From NCBI GenBank assembly GCA_044233745.1, contig JBIIJN010000063.1, positions 1 through 16,119 of the forward strand: DNA of 16,119 nucleotides, read 5' to 3'. The translations under genes and the position numbers were made by a program. The notes below the pieces were generated by a model. It made no database searches and was not told where the DNA came from. It saw only the letters and a program-made list of their open reading frames with translations. Source of the stretch: UBA6165 sp044233745. Lineage in GTDB: Bacteria > Bacteroidota > Bacteroidia > Flavobacteriales_D > Crocinitomicaceae. Shown one piece after another: positions 1 through 7,397 of this stretch; position 1 is the first letter of the stretch, and every line of letters starts with the position of its first letter.

Positions 1-1
1 T

Positions 2-1723
2 CAAAGCGATTTTGAATCAGAATTCATGGCCAACCCTGTTAGTTCGGTGCTGCATCGCGATGAGTCGTGGTTCCAATCCTTCAGGAAATTGCGCTTTCAG
101 AAACATTATTACATCACAGAGGGATTTCGGATTCGCATTGCCCGCTATTGGAAACACTACGATAAAAAGCTAATCGAAAAGGTGTTTTATCAAAACCACG
201 TCAATACTTCAATTTTCGAGATTTTTATCATTGCATCTTTTGTTGTTTTTGGCATTTTTGGTGATTTGGTGTATTTGGTAATTCCAGCTGGAGCCAGTAT
301 CTTATTGATTTTTTCAATTATTTTGATGTTCATCAGCGCGGTCTATTCTTGGTTCCGTTCATGGACTTACCTCATTTTGGCCTCAGTCTTTTTGCTGCTC
401 AATTATTTGTCGAAGAATCCGAATTTTGAGCAATATAGTTATCCTGCATTTGGTCTGGATTATACCGTGACTCAAGAGCAAAATTTTGATTCGATTGTTT
501 TTGAGCATCTGGATAAAAATCGCATTGAAAATGAAAAGCGAGCTTACACAGATATTCTAAGGAATTGGAAAGACAATCAATCTGCGAGAAAACCCAAATT
601 GGTTTTGGTGAATGTGAGTGGTGGTGGTTCGCGCAGTGCACTTTGGAGCTTTTTGGTTCTGCGGCAGTTGGATAGCCTCACGCAAGGCGATTTTTCGAAT
701 AGCGTACACATGATTACAGGTGCATCAGGCGGTATGATTGGAGCGTCTTATTATAGGGAATTGCTTTTACGTCAGGCTAATAGCGCGCAGTTCGATTTAT
801 ACAAACAAGATCACATCGATAATATTTCCAAAGAATTGTTGAATGCCGTGGCCACTGCCATTACCACGCGCGACATCTTTTTTAAGTACAAGAAATTTGA
901 TTATAATGGCCAGCAGTATCTCAAAGACAGGGGGCACGCCTTTGAATTGCAACTCCACCGGAACACAGATTTTGTCTTGGAAAAAACCTTGGGCGATTAT
1001 GAACAAGACGAACGCGAAGCCAAAATACCTGTGATGGTGTTTTCTCCAACTTTAATTAACGATGGCCGTAGATTGCTCATTTCCAGTGTGGAAACAGGAT
1101 TTTATCAATCGGCATATAAAAACAAAGTGGCCGATTATTATGGTTCTGTAGAAGACATGGAGTATAAAATATTGATGCGCGACTTTGGTTATCAAAATAC
1201 CCGATTCAGTTCGGTGATGCGCATGAGTGCCACTTTTCCCTATATTTTGCCTATGGTGAAATTGCCCGGAAATCTGTTCTACCATGTGATGGATGCCGGC
1301 ATTCGTGACAACATGGGAACCAAGACAACTTTAAAATTCCTCAACGCCTTCGAAGACTGGATAGACCGCAATACATCTGGTGTATTAATCGTGCGAATTC
1401 GAGATGTGATGCGCCACAATTCGATTGTTGGTGAAAAAAATTATGGCATCAGCGAAAAGCTCTTTCTACCCTTGGGCAATATGCTCAAAAACTTCATCTA
1501 TGTACAAGATTACGAACAAGATGATCAACTTTCGCTTGCCACCCGCAACTATAATGTGCCGGTACATGTTGTTTCATTCGATTTACGCGCCAAGTTCGAA
1601 GACCAAATCGCATTGTCGTTTAGATTAACGAACTACGAGAAAAAAATGGTGCGTGAAATGCTCAAAGCTGAGCGCAATCAGAAGGCTTTTTATAATGTTC
1701 AACGAATTTTAGGAAAATTGTGA
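2..1723 (+). CDS. Patatin-like phospholipase, multi-pass membrane protein (5' partial)
   Basis: Predicted serine acyl hydrolase acting on membrane lipids. The first ATG is at 26, but the frame is open to the left edge and no ribosome binding site precedes that ATG, so the true N-terminus probably lies outside the window. Numbering from that ATG, hydrophobic segments lie at about 63-85, 87-106 and 112-127. The patatin domain follows: glycine-rich oxyanion loop SGGGSR (198-203), nucleophile elbow GASGG (232-236, catalytic Ser234) and the dyad aspartate in DAG (Asp423). The membrane segments before the hydrolase domain match a long patatin family that I recall from Bacteroidota, which carries further helices upstream; this supports the call of partial. 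The stop overlaps the GTG start of the next gene (GTGA), so the two are probably co-translated. The exact substrate cannot be read from sequence. Confidence 0.85.
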   Translation, partial: QSDFESEFMANPVSSVLHRDESWFQSFRKLRFQKHYYITEGFRIRIARYWKHYDKKLIEKVFYQNHVNTSIFEIFIIASFVVFGIFGDLVYLVIPAGASILLIFSIILMFISAVYSWFRSWTYLILASVFLLLNYLSKNPNFEQYSYPAFGLDYTVTQEQNFDSIVFEHLDKNRIENEKRAYTDILRNWKDNQSARKPKLVLVNVSGGGSRSALWSFLVLRQLDSLTQGDFSNSVHMITGASGGMIGASYYRELLLRQANSAQFDLYKQDHIDNISKELLNAVATAITTRDIFFKYKKFDYNGQQYLKDRGHAFELQLHRNTDFVLEKTLGDYEQDEREAKIPVMVFSPTLINDGRRLLISSVETGFYQSAYKNKVADYYGSVEDMEYKILMRDFGYQNTRFSSVMRMSATFPYILPMVKLPGNLFYHVMDAGIRDNMGTKTTLKFLNAFEDWIDRNTSGVLIVRIRDVMRHNSIVGEKNYGISEKLFLPLGNMLKNFIYVQDYEQDDQLSLATRNYNVPVHVVSFDLRAKFEDQIALSFRLTNYEKKMVREMLKAERNQKAFYNVQRILGKL

Positions 1724-2220
1724 GACCAAGCATTTTTGGAATACTTTTCATCGTCTTTTTTTTCAGCAACTTAACTGCGCAAAACGCATGGAATCAACGA
1801 CTTGGTTTTGGAGTTTTCGGCACACGTCAATCATTGGTGAATTATTTGGATTATGGGGTTTCATTGAATAAATACCGCGTAGAATTGGGTCTGGGATATG
1901 AATTGGGCAGGGCAGTGCAGTACAAGCATTTTGCTCCAGCGTTCTTACTTGGATTGGCTTATCAATTTGTGGAGAATGATAAAATTAAAATGGATTTTAA
2001 AACCCGATTTCTCAGACAATACAGGCAATATCCTTCAAATAGTTCTTTATTTTCCAATGGTTTATATTTGGGTTATGAATTGCGGGTGGGCAACAAAATT
2101 CAGTTTTCACAAGCGCTGATGTTGGGCTTTTTGAACAACGAGGCACTATCTGGTTACAACAAACTCACACACGATTTTCAAATCTCTGTTGGTGTGCATT
2201 ACGTTTTTTATAAAAAATGA
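1720..2220 (+). CDS. Small exported protein, outer-membrane beta-barrel-like
   Basis: A 166-residue protein of unknown function. It begins with a signal peptide: a hydrophobic run at about residues 4-18, then a likely signal peptidase I site after Thr-Ala-Gln near residue 21. The mature part alternates polar and hydrophobic/aromatic residues in short strands separated by turns, including GLGYELG, FLLGLAYQF, LYLGYELRVG and the C-terminal VGVHYVFYKK. This pattern suggests a small outer-membrane beta-barrel of perhaps eight strands. The start is GTG, overlapping the patatin gene's TGA by four bases, with AGGAAA just upstream as a plausible ribosome binding site. Its stop overlaps the next start (ATGA). 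Its position between a phospholipase and a GDPD-like lipoprotein suggests an envelope role. No family is recognised with confidence. Confidence 0.75.
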   Translation: MRPSIFGILFIVFFFSNLTAQNAWNQRLGFGVFGTRQSLVNYLDYGVSLNKYRVELGLGYELGRAVQYKHFAPAFLLGLAYQFVENDKIKMDFKTRFLRQYRQYPSNSSLFSNGLYLGYELRVGNKIQFSQALMLGFLNNEALSGYNKLTHDFQISVGVHYVFYKK

Positions 2221-3017
2221 ATCGAAGTTATTACATAATTCTTTTGATTATCAGTTTCTTATCTGGATGTAAAGATGCTGATGAGCGCTATCATGTTGGT
2301 GTGATTGGTCACGCTGCCGCTGGACTAGACGTTGATCGCGTGCCATATCCTGGAAATACGCAAGAATCTATTCATTATGCTCGAAGTCTCGGCGTGAAAC
2401 ACATCGAATTGGATATACAACTTTCCGCTGATGGCCATTGGATTTTGTTTCACAACGATTTTATGGATTTTCATACATCAGTTGATGGCTGCATAAGTCA
2501 ATTCAATGCTGATTTTCTGGAAACAGTTGCCTATCACGGTTTTCCGAATATCAAAATTGCTCGATTCGATAAAATTGATGTTGGTGGATTTGAAACCGTT
2601 TATTTGGATCTGCGGCATTATCAACCGTGTAACAATTTCGCACACATCGATACCAATCTTTTGTTTTTAGGAATTGAGCAGTTTATTGAAGCACATCCTG
2701 AAACACACATTTGCGTGATTACCAATAAATTGAGTTTGCTTCCTTTTTTCAATTCCAAAGGTGTTGATGTATATTTTGAAGCACAGGATTTTGCACAAAT
2801 CAGTCAAGTTCATACCTTATATATATATGCAGGTTTTGTGGTGAGAAATAAGAATATTTCCGCACAAGAAGTTACTCAAATTCGAAATTGGGGTGCCGAA
2901 TTGATTATTTTTGATGTGAAATCCTATGAAGGAAACAAAGAGGCGATGCGCAAAAATCCTAATTTTGTAATGACAGATGCCGTAGCTAGTGCACTCATTT
3001 TAAGTCAACAACCATGA
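2217..3017 (+). CDS. Glycerophosphodiester phosphodiesterase-like lipoprotein
   Basis: A 266-residue protein of the GDPD / PI-PLC-like TIM-barrel superfamily, expected to hydrolyse phosphodiester bonds of glycerophosphodiesters or a related compound at the envelope. A lipoprotein signal ends in FLSGC (Cys18), predicting lipid anchoring. Barrel motifs are present: first catalytic His32 in GHAAAG, NT (47-48) at the place of the family's ENT, metal ligands Glu64 and Asp66 in HIELDIQLSADG, second catalytic His79 in FHNDF, and a late VMTDAV like the C-terminal motif of GDPDs. The Arg that normally follows the first His (HRG) is Ala33 here, so the protein is not a canonical GlpQ/UgpQ and its substrate may differ. 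It overlaps both neighbours by four bases (ATGA), in one operon with the patatin gene. Confidence 0.8.
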   Translation: MNRSYYIILLIISFLSGCKDADERYHVGVIGHAAAGLDVDRVPYPGNTQESIHYARSLGVKHIELDIQLSADGHWILFHNDFMDFHTSVDGCISQFNADFLETVAYHGFPNIKIARFDKIDVGGFETVYLDLRHYQPCNNFAHIDTNLLFLGIEQFIEAHPETHICVITNKLSLLPFFNSKGVDVYFEAQDFAQISQVHTLYIYAGFVVRNKNISAQEVTQIRNWGAELIIFDVKSYEGNKEAMRKNPNFVMTDAVASALILSQQP

Positions 3018-3361
3018 GCAAAAAAAAGAACAACCGAGTAGATGTGGTGTATTCCACAAATCCCAATTTCTCATATGAAATGGAGCAAGAAGAAGAGCAA
3101 GAAACACTTGAACCGAAAAATCAACTGCTCTATGTGTCTATTGATAGAAAAAACCGCGGTGGCAAAGAAGCCACTTTGGTTGAAGGATTTGTAGGTGCGC
3201 AAGAAGATTTGAACGACCTCGGTAAAACGCTCAAATCGAAATGTGGCGTAGGTGGTTCAGCCAAAGATGGAGTTATCATCATTCAAGGTAACTTCAAGCA
3301 GAAAATAGCAGATTTATTAACGCAAATGGAATACAAGGTGAAAATGAAGGGAGGAAATTAA
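3014..3361 (+). CDS. SUI1/YciH-family translation initiation factor
   Basis: A 115-residue homologue of eukaryotic eIF1 and bacterial YciH. Members bind the small ribosomal subunit near the P site and affect start-codon fidelity; the bacterial role is poorly defined. A basic N-terminus (residues 1-8) and an acidic stretch (about 22-33) precede the SUI1 fold at about 38-112. The hallmark is KCGVGGSAKDG (76-86), followed by IIIQGNFKQKI and a final strand KVKMKGG. The length suits the family with a short N-terminal extension. The ATG overlaps the TGA of the GDPD-like gene by four bases, making it the fourth gene of a coupled operon. The neighbouring genes are unrelated in function, so this may be an incidental arrangement. 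Downstream comes the rho leader. Confidence 0.88.
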   Translation: MSKKKNNRVDVVYSTNPNFSYEMEQEEEQETLEPKNQLLYVSIDRKNRGGKEATLVEGFVGAQEDLNDLGKTLKSKCGVGGSAKDGVIIIQGNFKQKIADLLTQMEYKVKMKGGN

Positions 3362-3433
3362 TCTTCGCGCCATTTCTTGAATGTCGAGCAGCTGTGAATT
3401 TTTACGAGAAATCGTCACCAAACAAAAAAAAAC

Positions 3434-3441
3434 TATATTTG
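3434..3441 (+). promoter_or_regulatory. Promoter -7 element upstream of rho
   Basis: TATATTTG matches the Bacteroidota -7 consensus TAnnTTTG exactly. No good TTTG/TTG sits 15-23 bases upstream, so the -33 part is weak or absent. If used, transcription would start near 3448 and give a leader of about 80 nt before the rho ATG. Confidence 0.5.
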
Positions 3442-3454
3442 CAAAGTCGTTTGA

Positions 3455-3468
3455 GCCCATTTCTGGGC
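3455..3468 (+). promoter_or_regulatory. Hairpin in the rho leader
   Basis: GCCCA-TTTC-TGGGC forms a perfect 5-bp stem with a 4-base loop, inside the predicted 5' leader of rho. No U-run follows, so it is not a classical terminator. rho is known to be autoregulated through its leader in other bacteria; a link here is inference. Confidence 0.35.
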
Positions 3469-3527
3469 GGAAAAGCCATCCAAAATTTCAAAAACATCAC
3501 TCTTTATCATACGCTTACATTATTTAT

Positions 3528-5636
3528 ATGTCAGAAATTGAACAAATTGCAAGCAAAAGCTTAGCAGAACTTCGCGTTATTGCCAAATCCCTAGGAATCA
3601 AAAGGGTTGAATCTTACAAAAAAAATGAACTTACAAACCTGATTGCTGGAGGAGCTGCACCTGAAGCCCCAACTAAATCAGCACGTGTTGAAACGACCGT
3701 ATCCGCTGATGCTGCTCGAGCAACAGATACCCAAGAGGAACCGAAAAAACGCGGAAGAAAACCAAAATCTGACGAAAACGTTGCTCTACAAATAGAAGAA
3801 GCGCCTCGCGCTGCGGAAGATCAAAATGACGCTGCACAAAAAAGACAACGCCGCAGCGACCAAGTCATCATTGATAAACAGGCTGATTGGTTTGAATCGA
3901 CAAATACAGATGAAACTTCTACTGAAAATACTGAATCTACATCTGGCGAAGAAACAAAACAAGACCGACCACAACAGCGAAATGACCAAAATAAGCAGCG
4001 TTTTAATAAAGATTTCAAACGCGAAGGTCAAGGACAAAAACAATTCAGAGAGCCGAGAGCGCAGCAAAACAATCCTAACCAAGAGGGAAGTGCTGAAAAA
4101 GGAAATCAGGTAGGCAACGCGAATCCAAATCAAGGCAGTCAAGAGCAAAACGAACGCAGACAGCAGCGTTTCCAAGGCAATAACCAAAACCCGAATCAGA
4201 ATCCTAATCAAAACCCTAATCAAAACCCGAATCAGAATCCTAATCGCCAAAATAATCCGAATCAAAACCCGAATCAGAATAGACAAAATCATCCGAATCA
4301 GAACAATCCGAATCAAAATAACCCCAACCAAAACCCCAACCAAAACCCCAACCAGAACCCAAATCAGAACCCAAATCAGAACCCAAATCAGAACCCAAAT
4401 CAGAACCCAAATCAGAACCCAAATCAGAATCCCAACCAGAATCCGAATCAAAACAAGGGCAACGGCAACAGCAATTTCAAATCTGAGGTACCCAAGGAAC
4501 ATGAGGAATTGTTTGATTTATCGGGAATTGTAAGTTCGGAAGGTGTGATGGAATTGATGCCAGACGGTTATGGTTTCCTACGTTCTTCGGATTACAATTA
4601 TTTACCTTCTCCAGACGATGTTTATGTGAATCAAAGTCAGGTAAAATTGTTTGGTTTGAAAACTGGAGACACAGTTGAAGGAACCATTCGTCCACCAAGA
4701 GAAGGTGAACGTTATTTTCCTTTGGTGAAAGTGAACAAAATCAACGGAAAAGAGCCACATTTGGTGAGAGACCGTGTGCCTTTCGAATATTTAACACCAC
4801 TTTTCCCAGACGAAAAATTCAAATTAACAGGTCATCGTCAAGACAATATGTCAACACGAATCATGGATTTGTTTTCTCCGATTGGTAAAGGTCAGCGCGG
4901 TATGATTGTGGCACAACCTAAAACAGGTAAAACCATGTTGCTCAAGGATGTAGCTAATGCCATCGCAGCCAATCATCCTGAAGTTTATTTGATTGTTTTG
5001 TTGATTGACGAACGTCCGGAAGAGGTTACAGATATGGCACGTTCGGTGAATGCAGAAGTAGTTGCTTCAACTTTTGATGAACCAGCAGACCGCCACGTAA
5101 AAGTAGCCAACATTGTTTTGGAAAAAGCCAAGAGAATGGTGGAATGTGGTCACGACGTTTGTATTTTGCTCGACTCAATCACACGTTTGGCGCGTGCTTA
5201 TAACACGGTTTCGCCAGCTTCTGGTAAAATTCTTTCAGGTGGTGTAGATGCCAACGCCTTACACAAACCGAAGCGTTTCTTTGGAGCGGCACGTAAGATT
5301 GAAAATGGCGGTTCCTTGTCGATTATCGCAACAGCATTGACAGAAACTGGTTCTAAAATGGACGAAGTAATCTTCGAAGAATTTAAAGGAACGGGTAACA
5401 TGGAATTGCAGTTGGATAGAAAAATTGCCAATCGCAGAATTTATCCAGCTATCGATATTTTGGCTTCTGGTACGCGTCGTGAGGATTTGTTGATGGACAA
5501 AGAGTCTTTGGGCAGAATGTGGTTGTTGAGAAAATACTTGGCCGACATGAACCCAATCGAAGCCATGGAATTCATGAAGGAGCGCATGGGACAAACCATG
5601 TCCAATGAAGATTTCCTAAACTCAATGAACGGCTAA
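3528..5636 (+). CDS. rho: Transcription termination factor Rho with long Asn/Gln-rich insertion
   Basis: RNA-dependent hexameric ATPase/translocase that terminates transcription. The start is taken at 3528 (MSEIEQIASKSLAEL), where the SAP-like N-terminal domain begins (residues 1-40) and which lies downstream of the -7 element. The frame stays open upstream to an ATG at 3381, but those 49 residues look non-coding. Order: N-terminal domain; charged, disordered linker (about 45-220); NPNQ repeats (221-309); cold-shock-like RNA-binding domain with DGYGFLR (346-352); ATPase domain with Walker A AQPKTGKT (462-469), Walker B ending at Asp549, and the downstream Q- and R-loop region. The length is 702 residues against 419 in E. 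coli; the excess is the disordered insertion. Such insertions are known in Bacteroidota Rho and are reported to drive condensate formation in Bacteroides. The stop shares one base with the next ATG (TAATG). Confidence 0.97.
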   Translation: MSEIEQIASKSLAELRVIAKSLGIKRVESYKKNELTNLIAGGAAPEAPTKSARVETTVSADAARATDTQEEPKKRGRKPKSDENVALQIEEAPRAAEDQNDAAQKRQRRSDQVIIDKQADWFESTNTDETSTENTESTSGEETKQDRPQQRNDQNKQRFNKDFKREGQGQKQFREPRAQQNNPNQEGSAEKGNQVGNANPNQGSQEQNERRQQRFQGNNQNPNQNPNQNPNQNPNQNPNRQNNPNQNPNQNRQNHPNQNNPNQNNPNQNPNQNPNQNPNQNPNQNPNQNPNQNPNQNPNQNPNQNPNQNKGNGNSNFKSEVPKEHEELFDLSGIVSSEGVMELMPDGYGFLRSSDYNYLPSPDDVYVNQSQVKLFGLKTGDTVEGTIRPPREGERYFPLVKVNKINGKEPHLVRDRVPFEYLTPLFPDEKFKLTGHRQDNMSTRIMDLFSPIGKGQRGMIVAQPKTGKTMLLKDVANAIAANHPEVYLIVLLIDERPEEVTDMARSVNAEVVASTFDEPADRHVKVANIVLEKAKRMVECGHDVCILLDSITRLARAYNTVSPASGKILSGGVDANALHKPKRFFGAARKIENGGSLSIIATALTETGSKMDEVIFEEFKGTGNMELQLDRKIANRRIYPAIDILASGTRREDLLMDKESLGRMWLLRKYLADMNPIEAMEFMKERMGQTMSNEDFLNSMNG
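4188..4454 (+). repeat. NPNQ-coding minisatellite inside rho
   Basis: This is 267 bp of 12-bp units encoding Asn-Pro-Asn-Gln, with a few interruptions (for example NRQN and NHPNQN near 4236-4314). Six consecutive copies of AACCCAAATCAG at 4356-4427 are identical at base level, while other units differ at synonymous positions. A 12-bp unit keeps frame when copy number changes, so the tract can vary in length without breaking Rho. Confidence 0.95.
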
Positions 5637-6214
5637 TGCTGAAACAACCTGCCATTCGTTTTGCTTTGATTTGTGCCATCATTTGGATTGGACTGAAATA
5701 TGTGATTTTCATTGCTGGTAAAGCCATTGATTTATTCGATTTTTCGGTTATGGCCAACAATTTTATGTTGTTGCTCACAGTCTCATTGGCGATTTTCTTC
5801 ACAAAAAAATCGAAGAATTTTGTTGACGAACCCAAAAGAGAAGACATCAAAGTAGGCATCAAGGCCGGTATGATTTATACCATTTTGGTCGTACTTTTTA
5901 GTTATTACTACAACGCCAATTTAGACAGCTCCATTTTAGACGTAAGGGTAGAACAGCGTGTAGAGCAACTCGAAGAAGCCATCAGCACCGACGAAGGATT
6001 AAAGCTCTACCGCGAGCGCAATACACAAACCCAATCGCTATCTAAAGAGCAGATTATTCAAAAAGAGCGCGAGGCGACTGAGAATTTCCTCAATCCCAGA
6101 GTAAGCGCACTTTTGTTGGTGATGTTTTTTACTTTGTTAACGATATTTTATGCGGCATTTATCACTATCGTGATTCGGAAAATTTACATGCCGGGGCTAC
6201 AATCGAGACAGTAA
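5636..6214 (+). CDS. DUF4199-type membrane protein
   Basis: A 192-residue integral membrane protein of unknown function. Four hydrophobic segments are visible at about residues 8-30, 38-57, 73-92 and 157-183. Between the third and fourth lies a charged, probably helical stretch (about 104-150, VEQRVEQLEEAI and following). The size, topology and long charged segment before the last helix fit the DUF4199 family, common in Bacteroidota. The ATG shares one base with the rho stop (TAATG), so it is very likely co-transcribed and translationally coupled with rho. No catalytic motif can be seen. Confidence 0.8.
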   Translation: MLKQPAIRFALICAIIWIGLKYVIFIAGKAIDLFDFSVMANNFMLLLTVSLAIFFTKKSKNFVDEPKREDIKVGIKAGMIYTILVVLFSYYYNANLDSSILDVRVEQRVEQLEEAISTDEGLKLYRERNTQTQSLSKEQIIQKEREATENFLNPRVSALLLVMFFTLLTIFYAAFITIVIRKIYMPGLQSRQ

Positions 6215-6252
6215 TTACATTGAATTATTTCTGTTTAGTGCGTTTATTCTAC

Positions 6253-6301
6253 AGAGTTTCACAGCGTCAAGTGTTAATGATTAATATCTCCGTGAAACTC
6301 T
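6253..6301. repeat. 10-bp inverted repeat, 29-bp loop
   Basis: AGAGTTTCAC at 6253-6262 pairs perfectly with GTGAAACTCT at 6292-6301. It lies about 40 bp after the DUF4199 stop. No T-run follows, so it is not a typical terminator; mRNA end protection or a dispersed repeat are alternatives. Confidence 0.6.
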
Positions 6302-6330
6302 ATGCCTTCTCCGTGTGACTCTGTGTCACA
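6288..6330. repeat. Imperfect 17-bp direct repeat plus hairpin
   Basis: CTCCGTGAAACTCTATG (6288-6304) and CTCCGTGTGACTCTGTG (6309-6325) match at 14 of 17 positions with a 21-bp period. The second copy overlaps a hairpin TGTGAC / GTCACA (6314-6319 and 6325-6330). This has the look of a dispersed intergenic repeat. Confidence 0.5.
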
Positions 6331-6359
6331 ATTCTACCTCGATAAAATATCGCCCGAAA

Positions 6360-6386
6360 TTTGCCCTGATTTTTTCCCTACTTTTG
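6360..6386 (+). promoter_or_regulatory. Promoter for the arginase-family gene
   Basis: TACTTTTG (6379-6386) matches the -7 consensus TAnnTTTG, and TTTG (6360-6363) is a -33 candidate 15 bp upstream, slightly short of the usual spacing. The predicted start of transcription near 6393 gives a leader of about 15 nt. Confidence 0.6.
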
Positions 6387-6407
6387 CAGCCGTATTAAAA
6401 CACTTTT

Positions 6408-7373
6408 ATGCCAAATACAATACAATTCATTTTCAATGAATCGGAGGTAACAGCAGGCACTCGGGGCGCTAGTTTGGGTCCTAAGGCCATGAAAATCGCA
6501 GCTTTCAATTCTCATGCAACACTTTTTGATGTTTATTCGGTGCGCACCATTCCCAACAATGATGAGGCCTTATCATCACAACAAGTAAAGACGTATGCCA
6601 AACGTATCGAAGCATTTGTGGAGGTCTTTCAACAAGTGGATAAAGAAATCACACAAAGCATTGAAAACAAGGCTTTTCCTATACTGATTTCGGGTGATCA
6701 TGGTTCTGCGGCTGCTACAATTGCGGCGCTGCAAAAGAATTATCCAAACAAAACGCTCGGTGTAGTTTGGATTGATGCCCATGCCGATTTGCATTCGCCT
6801 TATACCACACCGTCTGGCAATATGCACGGTATGCCTTTGGCGATTGCTTTGGGTGAAGACAATTTAGAAAACCGAAGAAACGAACCACATCCTGAAACGG
6901 TGAAATTGTGGAATTCCTTGAAGAATTACTCCGGAACAGGAAAAATACAGCCCGAACACTTAGTTTTTGTTGGTGTGCGTGATACAGAAACGCCCGAAGA
7001 TAATTTGATGGCAAAACTCAAATTGAAAAACCACAAAGTGGACGAAGTGAGGCGCAAAGGTCCGAAAGTGATTGCCCGCGATATCCTCAAACAACTTGAT
7101 GCCTGTGATTTGATTTACGTTTCTTTCGACGTGGACAGTATGGATCCAGCAGAAGTTTCATTTGGAACGGGAACCCCTGTAAAACACGGGCTTTTCCCTA
7201 TCGAAGCGCTAGATATCATGGAGGTTTTGGTGCAATCTGAAAAATTATGTTGCTTGGAATTTGTGGAAATCAATCCCTGTCTGGACAACAAACAAAATAA
7301 AATGGCCGAAACAGCTTTGAGTGTGTTGGAACCTTTGGTGGAGCATATTGAGAAGTTGTATTTGAAAGATTGA
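6408..7373 (+). CDS. Arginase/agmatinase/formiminoglutamase-family hydrolase, probably arginase
   Basis: A 321-residue ureohydrolase with a binuclear manganese centre; arginase would split arginine into ornithine and urea in the cytoplasm. Metal-binding motifs are complete: GDHG (His98), DAHAD (Asp123, His125, Asp127) and SFDVDSMDP (Asp241, Asp243). The N-terminal GTRGASLGP (18-25), the SGNMHGMP segment (136-143) and EINP (287-290) fit arginase better than agmatinase, but substrate assignment within the superfamily by eye is not secure. It has its own promoter 20 bp upstream. Its stop codon lies in a tandem 15-bp repeat, and argS follows after a palindromic element. Both this enzyme and ArgRS use arginine, which may be a functional link or chance. 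Confidence 0.9.
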   Translation: MPNTIQFIFNESEVTAGTRGASLGPKAMKIAAFNSHATLFDVYSVRTIPNNDEALSSQQVKTYAKRIEAFVEVFQQVDKEITQSIENKAFPILISGDHGSAAATIAALQKNYPNKTLGVVWIDAHADLHSPYTTPSGNMHGMPLAIALGEDNLENRRNEPHPETVKLWNSLKNYSGTGKIQPEHLVFVGVRDTETPEDNLMAKLKLKNHKVDEVRRKGPKVIARDILKQLDACDLIYVSFDVDSMDPAEVSFGTGTPVKHGLFPIEALDIMEVLVQSEKLCCLEFVEINPCLDNKQNKMAETALSVLEPLVEHIEKLYLKD

Positions 7374-7397
7374 AAAATTTGAGATTGAAAAATTTGA
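7368..7397. repeat. Perfect tandem 15-bp duplication across the arginase stop codon
   Basis: GATTGAAAAATTTGA occurs at 7368-7382 and again immediately at 7383-7397. The first copy includes the last Asp codon and the TGA stop of the arginase gene. GATTTGA follows twice (7398-7404, 7405-7411), so the tract grades into the adjoining palindrome. Confidence 0.9.

Larger units (their letters stand above)
6215..6407. other. Intergenic region with repeat cluster and promoter
   Basis: The interval between the DUF4199 gene and the arginase gene contains no ORF of note. It holds a 10-bp inverted repeat (6253-6262 / 6292-6301), two similar 17-mers (6288-6304 and 6309-6325), a 6-bp hairpin (6314-6330), and the arginase promoter elements at its end. 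Confidence 0.6.

Noticed and set aside
3381..3527. 49-codon N-terminal extension of Rho
   Set aside because: The residues do not resemble Rho, the region contains a -7 promoter element and a hairpin, and the SAP-like domain starts at 3528.
4188..4454. CRISPR array or non-coding satellite
   Set aside because: The 12-bp units are contiguous without spacers, stay in frame with rho and encode a continuous low-complexity peptide.
3786..4502. Long minus-strand ORF (238 codons) rich in Trp/Val/Leu/Ile, like a membrane protein
   Set aside because: It is antisense to the Asn/Pro/Gln-rich part of rho; its hydrophobic repeats are the complement of the NPNQ codons.
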